Source of the DNA: Saprolegnia diclina VS20
Taxonomy: Eukaryota; Oomycota; Saprolegniomycetes; Saprolegniales; Saprolegniaceae
Length of the DNA: 64,000 bases
Assembly (NCBI RefSeq): GCF_000281045.1
Contig: NW_008246070.1
Coordinates: forward strand, 149,543 to 213,542
Reading direction: 5' to 3'
The notes under the pieces were generated by a model, which saw nothing but the letters and a program-made list of their open reading frames with translations, was not told where the DNA came from and did not search any database. The translations under genes were made by a program, and so were the position numbers. Below, one piece after another: positions 19,301 through 28,400 of the stretch. How positions within the stretch are numbered: position 1 is the first letter of the stretch; every line of letters starts with the position of its first letter.

Positions 19301-21916
19301 TGCATCTTGCACGCGGTCAAGGGCGTCAAGGACGCGACAGCCAACGACGACACGGCGTCGACGACCAACGACGACGACAAGGAGTCCAAGGACGGATCGA
19401 CGCTCGGCGTGCCGCCCATGGTGCTGGACCTCACGACGCTCCTCTCGGACAATGCGTTTAGCACCGGGTACGAGACCTCGAGCGTAAGCGTGCGCCAGCG
19501 CTTTTTGGACTTTCGCGCGTCGAGCCAGTACCAGCCCGACCCGCCGCCCGTCGCGCTCGACAACGAACCGATCAAGGTCGTCTCGAAGCTCAAGCTCAAG
19601 AAGGATGCAGCCGTCGCCGACGCCATGCCGTCGCCAGCATCTCGGCGCAAGTCGGGCACGCCCCGCGCGGCCAACCCAATGAAGAAGGATTCCAAGCGCA
19701 GCGCCAAACTCAAGCGGGAAGACGCGCCGAAACGCGCAAAAGTCTCACCGACCAACGTCCAAGACGACGCACCACCGCCGCCGGCGCCCGAACCGTCGTC
19801 GCCGATGCGCGAGAAGAAGTCGTCGAAGCCACTGCCACCAGCGCAGCTGCCTCTACTGCCACCCCCGCCCATGGTGGCGCCACCGCAACTCCTTAGCAAG
19901 CACAATAACCCGATGCTGCAGCTGAGCGTGCCGCTGCACGTGCCGGTGCTGCACACGCCGTCGCCGAGCGGCAGCATGCACCACCCGTCGTTGCTGCCGA
20001 CGCCGATGGGCCAGCCACCGTCGGTGCTCAACGCATCGAGCCTCCCGCCCGGGAAGCGCGTCGTGCAAAAGTGGACGGAGCAAGAGAAATCCGACTTTCT
20101 GAAGTTTTTCTCGGTACACAACTCGATCGCGTCTGTTGCGTCTCATGCGCGCTGAGTAGGTCTATGGCAAGGACTGGAGTGCGCTCACCAACAGCATTCC
20201 GACCAAGACCGCGGCCCAGATCAAAAATTACTATCAAAATTACAAAAACCGCCTCGGCCTCCAGGTACACACGTCGCTACGGCACCTCTGACGTAAATCG
20301 GCTCGTAGGACATACTGAAGAAGCGCACGGAGCGGATCACATCGACCGGCAGCGGCCCCAACACGCCGCAGTCGGGTCCGATGCCGGGCCAGGCTTCTCC
20401 TACGGCGCTGAGTTCACCCCCGTCGTCGTCGCCGCCGACGTACGCGTTCCCGATGTCGATGCCGCCGCTGCAACCGCAGCAGACGTCGGCGCCGTCCAAC
20501 AACAGCGAGTACAACAATGCGTACCCGTCGATGAGCGCGCGGCACAAGCTTTTGCAGCTGCAGTGCGAACTCTCTCGGATCACGATGCAGCAGCCGCCGC
20601 CGGAAGCGCCGTCGAATTCGTCCAACCCGACGTCGATGGCGTACTCGACGATCAACTCGCAAGCGTCGCAGATGAAGCTGCTCCAGTATTCGCTGCAGCA
20701 GCAAGTGCAAATGCTCCAGATGCAGATTCACCAACAGGAGCTGCAAAGCAATGCGCCGTACGCCCCGCGGCCCCTCCAGGAGCGCATGCACCTGCGACCA
20801 GCGACCGACAACTACTACGACCCGCGCTACAGCGACATGAAGATGGAGGTGCCACAGCAGCCGCCCATCGTGCCACGGCCGCACCTGGACGCACCGTCGT
20901 CGTCCACCGAGCGGCCGTCGAGCTCGAGCTTGCCACCGCTGGCCGAGGCGCCGCCGATTACGATCCCGCCGCCAACGTCGCGCAGTCTCATGTCTTTTTC
21001 GTCCATTTTGAACGAGAGCAACGGGAGTCCGTACGGCGCGCAGACGCCACCGACCTTGACGCCTGTGCACAACATGTCTCGGTCGAGCGTCTCGAACCTC
21101 CTCAACCGGCACCATCGAGCGTCGCACACGCCGCCAGCCAATGCGTCGTCATCGTCGTCGCAGCACGCGGCGCAACTGCAACAGCAGCAGCTCCAGCAAG
21201 GACCGTCGGCCGCCATGAAGCTGCATTTGAGCCACCCGCTGCGACCCATGGCCCACCCGTCGCAGCAGCAACAGCAGCAACAACAACAGCAACAGCAACA
21301 ACACTCGCATCAGCAACAGCAGCAGCAGCTAGGGTACTATGGCTCGGCGCCGTCGCTCCCGAGCCATTTGCACCAGCACGGACAGTCCAGTCGGAATCCG
21401 TACGCGTCCGTGCTGAACGAGGCGCCGCACAGCGACATGGCGTACTCGGGACAGTCGTTCCAGCAGCAGTTGCAGCAACGCCAGATGCAGCAGACGCCGG
21501 TGCATTACACCATGGACAAGGCACCACCGTCGGACGCCGAGTCTGTCTGGACGATGGAGCAGCAGCTGCGATACGAAGAAGAGGCCCAGAGCTTGCACCG
21601 CGCCGCTTTGGAGAAGGAAGCGTTTGCCCGGCGTGCCGAAGAAGAGGCAACACGGGCGGCCGCCGCGGCCGCCGCCGCAGCTCGGGCGCTTCAGGAAGCC
21701 CAAGCAGCGCGGCAAGAAGCCATGCATTTGGCGGCCAACGCAGCACGGTACACGAGTCATATGCAGCAGCGACAAAACATGCACATGCCGTACGGGCACC
21801 ACCACCCGCCGCCGTATCTGCATCCGATGCCGCACATGGCCCCGTCGGCCGCGCCCGAGACCGACGGCCCGCCACCCGCCGCCAGTCCCCGAGAGTCGTC
21901 GAGCACCACGCTGTAG
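16383..21916 (+). CDS. Two-SANT NCoR/SMRT/POWERDRESS-like co-repressor
   Basis: Four exons (16383-18739, 18790-20113, 20160-20264, 20309-21916) give about 1797 residues. An RGG/Arg-Ser-rich N-terminus leads to two RxGWGQGL motifs near residues 317 and 344, a hallmark of NCoR-like proteins in fungi and plants. A coiled coil (REEYAAL and the later KRIEKDKKKQEKIR) precedes SANT1 near 849: NPWSDVEKCIFVDKFLQFPK, then YLKNKTTGDVIAFYYNTKK. A second SANT near 1213-1260 (KWTEQEKSDFLKFF, then VYGKDWSALTNSIPTKTAAQ and IKNYYQNYKNRLGLQ) is split by a 46-nt intron. The tail is Gln/Ser/Pro-rich with a poly-Gln run near residue 1580. By analogy it would scaffold a class I histone deacetylase complex. Confidence 0.9.
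21262..21335 (+). repeat. CAG/CAA (poly-Gln) tract in coding sequence
   Basis: Mixed CAG and CAA codons encode a run of about thirteen Gln, a His-Ser-His break, and six more Gln, in the C-terminal exon of the co-repressor. The codon mixture suggests it is more stable than a pure triplet repeat. Confidence 0.9.
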
Positions 21917-21940
21917 TAGGTAATAGAAGTAGTGAGTGTC

Positions 21941-22762
21941 TTACTGGTCTTCCGAGAGGACGGGCGCGGGGGTCACGCGGAAGTAGGGCTTGATTTCGTG
22001 GAAGCCGTTGGGGAAGAGCGCCTTGGCGGCCTCGGAGCTAATGTCGGGCTCGACAAAGACGTCGTCGTTGATCTTCCAGTTGGTCGGGAGCACCACCTGG
22101 TTGTAGGCCGCGAGCTGGAGCCCGTCGAGGACGCGAATAAACTAGTCGTCGATGACACTGAGATGGATGAAGAAGAGATATATGCAGTGCAACCTCATAA
22201 AGGTTGCGGCCAATGGACATGGGGTAGTAGAAGGCAAAGCGGATGACCATGTCGACGTCCATGAGAAAGGCCGCGCTGTAGGGCAGAACCGCGTGGTCGG
22301 CGCTGGACGGCGCGGACGTCGGGTTCACGAGCCCCAGCATGCGCGAAAGGAGACCGCTCTCGTCGGCAAAGATGGGGAAATTGACTTGGGTGTCCTGCGT
22401 CTCGTTGACGTCGTCGAGGAACCGCGCTTGGTTCTTGACTACGAAGACGAGCATGAGACGCGCAATGCGGAGGAGGAAGCAAGCAGACGCGAGCCAATGC
22501 TGAGGCCGAGGACGCGGCAGTTGCGCACATCGAACTGGGGCTTGAGCTTGGCGAGCATGCCCAGCTCCTAGACGTGCAGATGAGGATGCGAATGCAGCCA
22601 TATACCTACCGTAATCCAGACCGGGTGGAAGTCCTGGGGGAACGTGAGGAGGAGCGCCCACGCGCCGTCGATGAAGTCGTGGAGCTTGATCGCACCCATT
22701 TGCGTCGAGCCCACGAGCTTGGGGATTTTCATCCCGACCTGGAGCGTCGGCGCCGGTGCCAT
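21941..22762 (-). CDS. Prx6-type peroxiredoxin lacking the peroxidatic cysteine
   Basis: Four exons (22762-22610, 22567-22495, 22438-22194, 22141-21941) give 223 residues, the length of a 1-Cys Prx6. The start is MAPAPTLQVGMKIPKL. The fold markers are intact: LHDFIDGAWALLLTFPQDFH, ELGMLAKLKPQFDVRNCRVL, NFPIFADES, YYPMSIGRNLYE, FIRVLDGLQLAA and LPTNWKINDDVFVEP. At the active site, where the family has P-V-C-T-T-E, this gene reads P-V-W-I-T-E, with a TGG codon at about 22616-22618. The peroxidatic Cys is thus Trp and thiol peroxidase activity should be absent. The second intron (22494-22439) appears to use a GC donor. Exons are otherwise open and well conserved, so it looks like an expressed pseudoenzyme rather than a dead gene. 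Confidence 0.85.
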
Positions 22763-22924
22763 CGCGCGATCTTTCACCTACAGACTATTTCCGACCCACG
22801 CGTGAATAGTGTCAAGGTAGTGGGTTAGTATGTATCTATCGTGCTCGGCCTGCTATGGCTAGTGTCTCTACGGGGGTCTAGGACGAGGGGGTGAGCGTCG
22901 TAGCAGAGTAGGAAGAGGCGGGTA

Positions 22925-23248
22925 CTAGGCCGATCGCGTCGCCGTGTCGGTCGCTGCCGACGCCAGCTCGTCGTACGTCAAGGTCTGGCTCGTGACGACT
23001 TCGCGGCCGTCGGCCAGCTTGTAGCGCGTCGTCCACTGCTTGGAGATCGTGATGGTCTTGATGGGCGTCGGTGGCGGCAGTACCGCGAGACAAGGCAGGT
23101 ATCGTCGGAGGTCGTCCTTGTCGCTCATGGCGCTGGCGACATGGACAAGGCCGATGCAGACGCAGCACATGAGGTGGAGCATCGCCATGCTCTTCCAGGC
23201 GAGGTAGAGGTACGAGGGTAGGTCCAGCATCGTCGTCCACGCGTCCAT
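22925..23248 (-). CDS. Small membrane protein, unknown
   Basis: A single exon encodes 107 residues from MDAWTTMLDLPSYLYLAW. One or two hydrophobic helices lie in the first 45 residues (SMAMLHLMCCVCIGLVHVAS). A charged soluble tail follows, with a beta-like segment TITISKQWTTRYKLADGREV. No family is recognised. Codon use resembles that of its neighbours. Confidence 0.5.
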   Translation of the reverse strand: MDAWTTMLDLPSYLYLAWKSMAMLHLMCCVCIGLVHVASAMSDKDDLRRYLPCLAVLPPPTPIKTITISKQWTTRYKLADGREVVTSQTLTYDELASAATDTATRSA

Positions 23249-23879
23249 CGTCGTCGTCTTGCTTGAGCTTCGGCTGGCAAATTCTCAAATGGTGCAGGTT
23301 GGATCGCAATCTATTTTATAATATTGCATGCTTGTTATTTGTATGTACTTTTTATCGAGAGCCATCATTCGCAAAGGTATCTATTGCCGGTTACGTTGAC
23401 AGGCATCCGATTAATTCGCGCTCGTTCGGTTACAGCACCGTCAAGGCGCCTTGGGCCGGAAGAATTAGAGAACTCGGGCCACCCTGCGTCCTAATGACAC
23501 CGCAGCGTCATAACCATAAGTATCACGCTGCGCTTCTCTAAACAGCCAACAAGACACAATGGGTAGGCTTCTCCACGTAAAAACCGAGCTCGTAATTTAG
23601 GCGTTAGGAAGGTTTTACGCGTAACATCGAACGAGCTCGGTGCATCGATCAACTTGACTAGTGCAGCTGGCTTTAGATTGTGCAAGATGATGTATCTGCG
23701 CCTTCCACGAGCTTGGAAGCAGCAGCCTGTGGAGACTTCAAGATCTTGGCTACTCGATGCGGCGATGCCATTGGTCGATTTGATTGGCCGCTCCTGATTG
23801 GCCCGTTTCGGTTTGCTATCAGCTGTTGCCATCAGAGCGCGCCTTCTGTCGGTACACGTCCTATACTTATACGTCGACC
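23249..23879. other. Divergent intergenic region with an inverted repeat and CCAAT cluster
   Basis: This 631-bp stretch lies between the small membrane protein (-) and the dehydratase (+). It holds an 11-bp inverted repeat, ACCGAGCTCGT at 23583-23593 and its complement at 23631-23641. It also holds GGTTTTACGCG near 23611 and, close to the dehydratase, three ATTGG boxes. No gene was seen. Confidence 0.55.
23770..23801 (+). promoter_or_regulatory. Triple ATTGG (inverted CCAAT) cluster
   Basis: ATTGG occurs at 23770-23774, 23783-23787 and 23797-23801, about 80-110 bp upstream of the dehydratase ATG. This is a typical NF-Y site position. Binding is inferred. Confidence 0.55.
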
Positions 23880-24899
23880 ATGCACCTCCTTGTCACGGGC
23901 GGCGTGGGCTTCATCGGCGCCAACTTTGTCCACTTCATGCTCGCCAAGTACCCGAGCTACCGCATTGTCGTGCTCGACAAGCTCACGTACGCCGGGAACC
24001 TGGCCAACCTCGCGGCCGCCACCGCCGACCCGCGCTTCGCTTTCGTGCAGGGCGACATTGCTGACGCCACGATCGTCGAGGCCACGATGACGGCCCATGC
24101 GATTGATGTCGTCGTCAACTTCGCCGCCGAGACCCACGTCGACCGGTCAATTCTAAATGCCGATGCGTTTGTCCAGACAAATGTCCTCGGCACCTATGTG
24201 CTCCTCGAGGCCGCCAAGCGCCATCGCATTGCGCGCTTCCACCACATTAGCACGGACGAGGTCTACGGCCACGTGCCCGACGGTTGCTCGTCGCTCGAGA
24301 CGGACAAGCTCGACCCGCGCAGCCCGTACGCGGCGAGCAAGGCCAGCGCCGACTTGCTCGTCTTGTCGTATTTTACGACGTTTGGTCTGCCCGTCACGAT
24401 CACGCGCGGCTCCAACAACATTGGCCCGTACCAACACCTCGAGAAAGTCGTCCCGCTCTTCACCACGAACGCGCTCGAGGACCTCCCGCTGCCCGTGTAC
24501 GGCGACGGGCTCCAGCAGCGCGAGTACCAGCACGTGCACGACCACTGCGAAGCAATCGACCTCGTCCTCCACACTGGCGCGCTCGGTGAGATCTATAATG
24601 CGGGCGCCGGCGAGACCCTCGACAACCTCTCGATGCTGCGCTTAATTCTGCAGACCCTTCGCAAGCCCGAGAGTCTCATTCGCCACGTGACCGACCGACC
24701 GGGCCACGACCGGCGGTACAGTGTGAACATTGAAAAGATTGCCGCGCTCGGGTGGCGGCCGCGGCACTCGCCGCAAGAAGCCATTGTCGCCAGCGTCCAA
24801 TGGTACGTGGCGAACGAGAGCTGGTGGCGGCCCGTCAAGGACGGCGAGTTCCAAGCGTATTACCAACTGCAATACGGGGATCGACTCAGCTCTTCCTAA
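23880..24899 (+). CDS. rmlB: dTDP-glucose 4,6-dehydratase (RmlB-like)
   Basis: A single exon encodes 339 residues, starting MHLLVTGGVGFIGANFV, a Rossmann GxxGxxG at the very N-terminus. Family signatures run in order: VVLDKLTYAGNLANL, NFAAETHVDRSI, FHHISTDEVYGHV, the catalytic Tyr-x3-Lys in SPYAASKASADLLV, TRGSNNIGPYQ, EYQHVHDHCEAIDLV and HVTDRPGHDRRYSV with the conserved PGHDRRY. The enzyme converts dTDP-glucose to dTDP-4-keto-6-deoxyglucose, the step toward rhamnose and related sugars. It is intronless beside intron-bearing neighbours and lacks the long eukaryotic UDP-rhamnose synthase fusion. It could also act on UDP-glucose. The upstream in-frame extension was not used because similarity starts exactly at this ATG. 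Confidence 0.92.
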   Translation: MHLLVTGGVGFIGANFVHFMLAKYPSYRIVVLDKLTYAGNLANLAAATADPRFAFVQGDIADATIVEATMTAHAIDVVVNFAAETHVDRSILNADAFVQTNVLGTYVLLEAAKRHRIARFHHISTDEVYGHVPDGCSSLETDKLDPRSPYAASKASADLLVLSYFTTFGLPVTITRGSNNIGPYQHLEKVVPLFTTNALEDLPLPVYGDGLQQREYQHVHDHCEAIDLVLHTGALGEIYNAGAGETLDNLSMLRLILQTLRKPESLIRHVTDRPGHDRRYSVNIEKIAALGWRPRHSPQEAIVASVQWYVANESWWRPVKDGEFQAYYQLQYGDRLSSS

Positions 24900-26113
24900 A
24901 CGAGCTTGTCGTCGTCATCCTCCAAGACGACCAACTCGGGCCGCCGCAGGGCGCCTACCACCAAATCCATCAACTTGATACTGTTTGGTCGTTTCGTACA
25001 CTGCTGTCGGTAGAGCGAGTGGCTCACAGCGACGGTGAGCGCAATAAGAAAGCAAACGCAAGCCACTTGGGTGGACGTGGCCATCGTGTCGAGCGAAACC
25101 GGCATCGCGCTATCGAGCGCAACGAGGTTCCATGCGACGGCGGCGATGAAGAGGGCTGCTTGCAAGAGCCCCGCAACGACGAGGGCGGTGCTGCCGTACA
25201 GCGTGAGCATTTGGTAGCTGTCGCTAGAGCCAAAGGTTGAGAAGGAAGCATCGAGGTGTCGTTGAACCTGGGGTGCACGCGGAGGTCGTCGGCGGCGTCC
25301 AAGAAGAAGAAGAGTGCGTGGTTGACGCCGGAGAGCAGCACGACGAAGCGCAGCATCTAGCGGCGTGTGAGTCATTCGACATCGTGAGAGCCAAACACAC
25401 GTCGGTCGAGTGGGTGCTGAGCGCATAGGCCAGCAGTGCCACGAGAACGGTGAACGAAAGCGCTGTGACGAGCCGGAGATAGCGCGTGTCGGCACAGAGG
25501 AAGAAGCACACGAGCAGACCGAGGGTCACGCTTGTGCAGACAACCGTCGGGAAGTAGTGGAGGCTACGCACGTGACATGCAATTAAACAAAAAGGATATA
25601 CCGCGGGGTACCTCGCACACATTTGCACCAGTCCCCACCCCATGGTCCCGAGGTAGCCCTATCGAAGTTCGAATCCATCCACCTTAAGAGCACCGATACC
25701 AGCCACAGGACAAAGCCGGGCGACCCGAGCTCAAAGTGCGTCTCAGAGCCTTCTTCGGGATGAATGGCCATGCCTTCCAGCTACGAAACGCTGCATTTCG
25801 ATTGAGATGGCGCGCAACGTACCTTGCCGCACGAGAGGACGACGCCGATGCATCGAAGGAGCTCGTGGGTGAAGTAGGCGCTAGAGGCAGCGTGCATGAG
25901 CGCATGCGATAAGAAATTGGAGAATCCGCACAGGAGCTTGAACGGGTAGATGACGGGCGCGTGCCACCTACGCACGCGTGAGCCCAAGATGACCACGCTT
26001 TACTACAGTTTGAGCAGCAGCACGATATAAACGCCGACGAGGGCAAACCAGACTGTCTGGTCGTCGTTGCAGCACGTGGGGGGAAGCGCGAGCATGATCG
26101 TCGGGCGTTCCAT
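24896..26113 (-). CDS. Multi-pass membrane protein, unknown (about 7 spans)
   Basis: Several short exons on the minus strand encode hydrophobic segments in a consistent order. The start MERPTIMLALPPTCC leads to VWFALVGVYIVLLLKL. Next come VIYPFKLLCGFSNFLSHALM and SPGFVLWLVSVLLRW. FPTVVCTSVTLGLLVCFFLC, LVTALSFTVLVALLAYAL, LRFVVLLSGVNHALFFFLDA and TALVVAGLLQAALFIAAVAW follow, then ACVCFLIALTVAVSHSLYR. The cytosolic-looking tail ends in DDDDKLV. I recognise no family; the span count would suit a receptor- or transporter-like protein. Its last four bases overlap the end of the dehydratase in a tail-to-tail arrangement. Exon borders are approximate. Confidence 0.7.
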
Positions 26114-26178
26114 CGTCGAACGCACTGGTAACCTTCGACGGCGTACACCCGCGAAAAAGGCATCGAAATCGAAGGAAA

Positions 26179-28367
26179 ATGGGTGTCGCCGCATCGTCGC
26201 ACAGCCTCGGCGACGACAGCCATCGCGCTCTCGTCTCCGAGTACGTCCTCCAGAGCATCAAGACGCTCGAAGAGAGCTGGAGCATCTACCGGGACGAGGT
26301 CCGCTCGGCGCGACTCTTGACGTCAACTCAATTCGACGAGGTGTTTGGCATTGTCGTGCAAGACGCCGAGCCACACTTTCAGGTAGAAATCCCAAGGATT
26401 TCGCTCGCATCGAGCGTTGAAGACGTAGCTCTTTGAGCACGGGCACGCCGACACGCCCGTCGTTGTCGCGGCTGAAGTCTTCATCGGCATCTGCCTCGCG
26501 CTGCCCGTCGACATCAAACTCAAGCTCACGTTTCTCTGCCGCATGTACCTCGCCGACCCGAGCGACGTGTGTACGTCCAAAGCGTCACGTGATTCGGCTG
26601 AGACGAGGTAGACATTGCTAGCCACGTTAAAGTGGGTATTTACCGCGATTTCGTGGCGGCGATCACCAAGGTGCTGCGCGTAACCGAGCCGCCGTCGACC
26701 GAAGTGATCAGCGCCGTCGAAGTACGCCCTTCTACCTCCAGCCGGATATATCGAGATGTGTAGAGTCTCTTGCGCGACAACAACGACGACTCCAAGCACG
26801 TGACGATCAAAGAAGCCACCGAGATCGCACTGACACACCCTGCAATGTGCTTGTGCTTTGAAGAAATCGAGACGCTCTTCGCAGGCCTTCGCGACGCGCA
26901 GCTTAAAGCTACGAAGCCCAGCGTCTACGACCCGTCGTTCGACGACAGCGACGTTCCCGACACGCCGGTTCCTCCGCCGCACGAGCCGCTCTGGCGCACC
27001 AAGGTTTGCTCGTGGCCTCCATATCCGTCATCATTTGGGCGGTGACAGATTCGTGATATTGGTCGGCTGCCGTGTACGACGCAAATTGTGCTGGAGCTAC
27101 CGGACGATACGCACGCGTTCCTGGCTCTCAAGCAGCTGCAACTCAACAAGACCGACTTTGCCCTTGTCTACGAGCGCGGCAAGACGACCAAAACGGGCGG
27201 CAATGTGGTGCTCGGCGTTGTCGACTGCGCCCTCTTTGTCAAGTGGCAATCTTGTTGAATGCCAAATGTATCAAAGTATCGAGTAGGTGCATGCTCACGT
27301 TCATGCCACCGCTCGAAATGGACATGCAGCGTCTGGGTCCCTACTTGTTCAACCAGAAGAAGCTGGCAGACATGCAAGTCCTCAAGTTTGAGAGCTATGC
27401 GGTGGACGCGGGTCGGCGCTTTGCGATGCTCGCGCTTCGCGACGTCTTGCGCATGGCGAACGAAGCGACCGCGTCGGCGCCAGGACCTCGCGCCATGTAC
27501 AGCGACGACTTTGCCTTCAACTTGATCTACCGACTCGCAACCCGTACGCCATGTGATCGTTGCTCTACCTGCTACGTGTCTTGCCCAGGCGATACGTACA
27601 TCCCGATGGTCCTGAGCCCGACGCATGCAGTCGACGTTCTTGGCGTGCTCTCGCCTCGGGACGTGCTGCGCTTCGTCCTGGAAGATGTCTCGCTGCTAGG
27701 TATTGTATTCGTTGGGTTTAGGGTTGTAAACTGGCTACGTATGACTAGGGGAGTACGCCCACCGACCGATCAGCGACTTCGTGTTTCAACCTTTGGCACT
27801 GCGTCGGCCGTCGAGCAGCATGCTCGAGGCGTTCCAGCTCCTCCGCGCACGCAACCTCTCGGGCCTGCTTCTGCTCAACGATGACGGCAAGGACGATGCG
27901 TACTCGACGTTTGGGTACCCTAGCAACGGAAGCTTTCGACTTATTTGGTGGGTAGCTGGTCGGATATCCTCGAACTCGTCGAGAACTGGCCGCCCCGCAC
28001 GGACGCTGGCGTCGTCTTGCCGACAAGCATCTCGCTCTCGACGCCGCTGCCCAACTTTGGCTACTTGCTGCGTCCGATTGGCCATGTGCTCAAGGTGCCA
28101 GGATAAAACTCTGTTTCTTCGTTTAATGAATGGGTAGAACAAACCACTGCATACGGTGCCATCGACTTGCTCGTTGGTGAAAGCTGTCTCGGAGCTCTAC
28201 ACGCGCAACGCGTCACGCCTCTATGTCCGGGCAATGAGCCAAGACATTATCGGTGCGCACTCGCATCGTCTGTCGTTCGGAGGACATATCTAGGGGTAGG
28301 GGTGGTGCGGGCCACGGATGTGCTGCGGCTGCTCCTCCAGGTCCAAGCCCACAAACGTAGCAGTTGA
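26179..28367 (+). CDS. CBS-domain protein with N-terminal myristoylation signature
   Basis: A multi-exon gene starts MGVAASSHSLGDDSH, with Gly2 and Ser6 fitting N-myristoylation. The N-terminal helical region (SEYVLQSIKTLEESWSIYRD ... FIGICLALPVDIKLKLTFLC) is unassigned. CBS-like elements follow: YIPMVLSPTHAVDVLGVLSP with RDVLRFVLED, then MLEAFQLLRARNLSGLLLLN. The last exons give SELYTRNASRLYVRA and VRATDVLRLLLQVQAH. CBS pairs bind adenosine nucleotides and regulate partners such as AMPK-type kinases, channels or IMPDH. The ordering suggests two pairs. At least eight introns of about 45 nt interrupt it and several junctions were not fixed. It diverges from the membrane protein gene across only 65 bp. 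Confidence 0.72.
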
Positions 28368-28400
28368 GCTTTAGAGATAACTGAAGCTTGAATGTCATAT

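Noticed and set aside
17306-19312. 660-codon open frame antisense to the NCoR-like gene
   Set aside because: It crosses an intron of the real gene and has repetitive Ala/Gly/Thr content. The SANT domains are on the plus strand.
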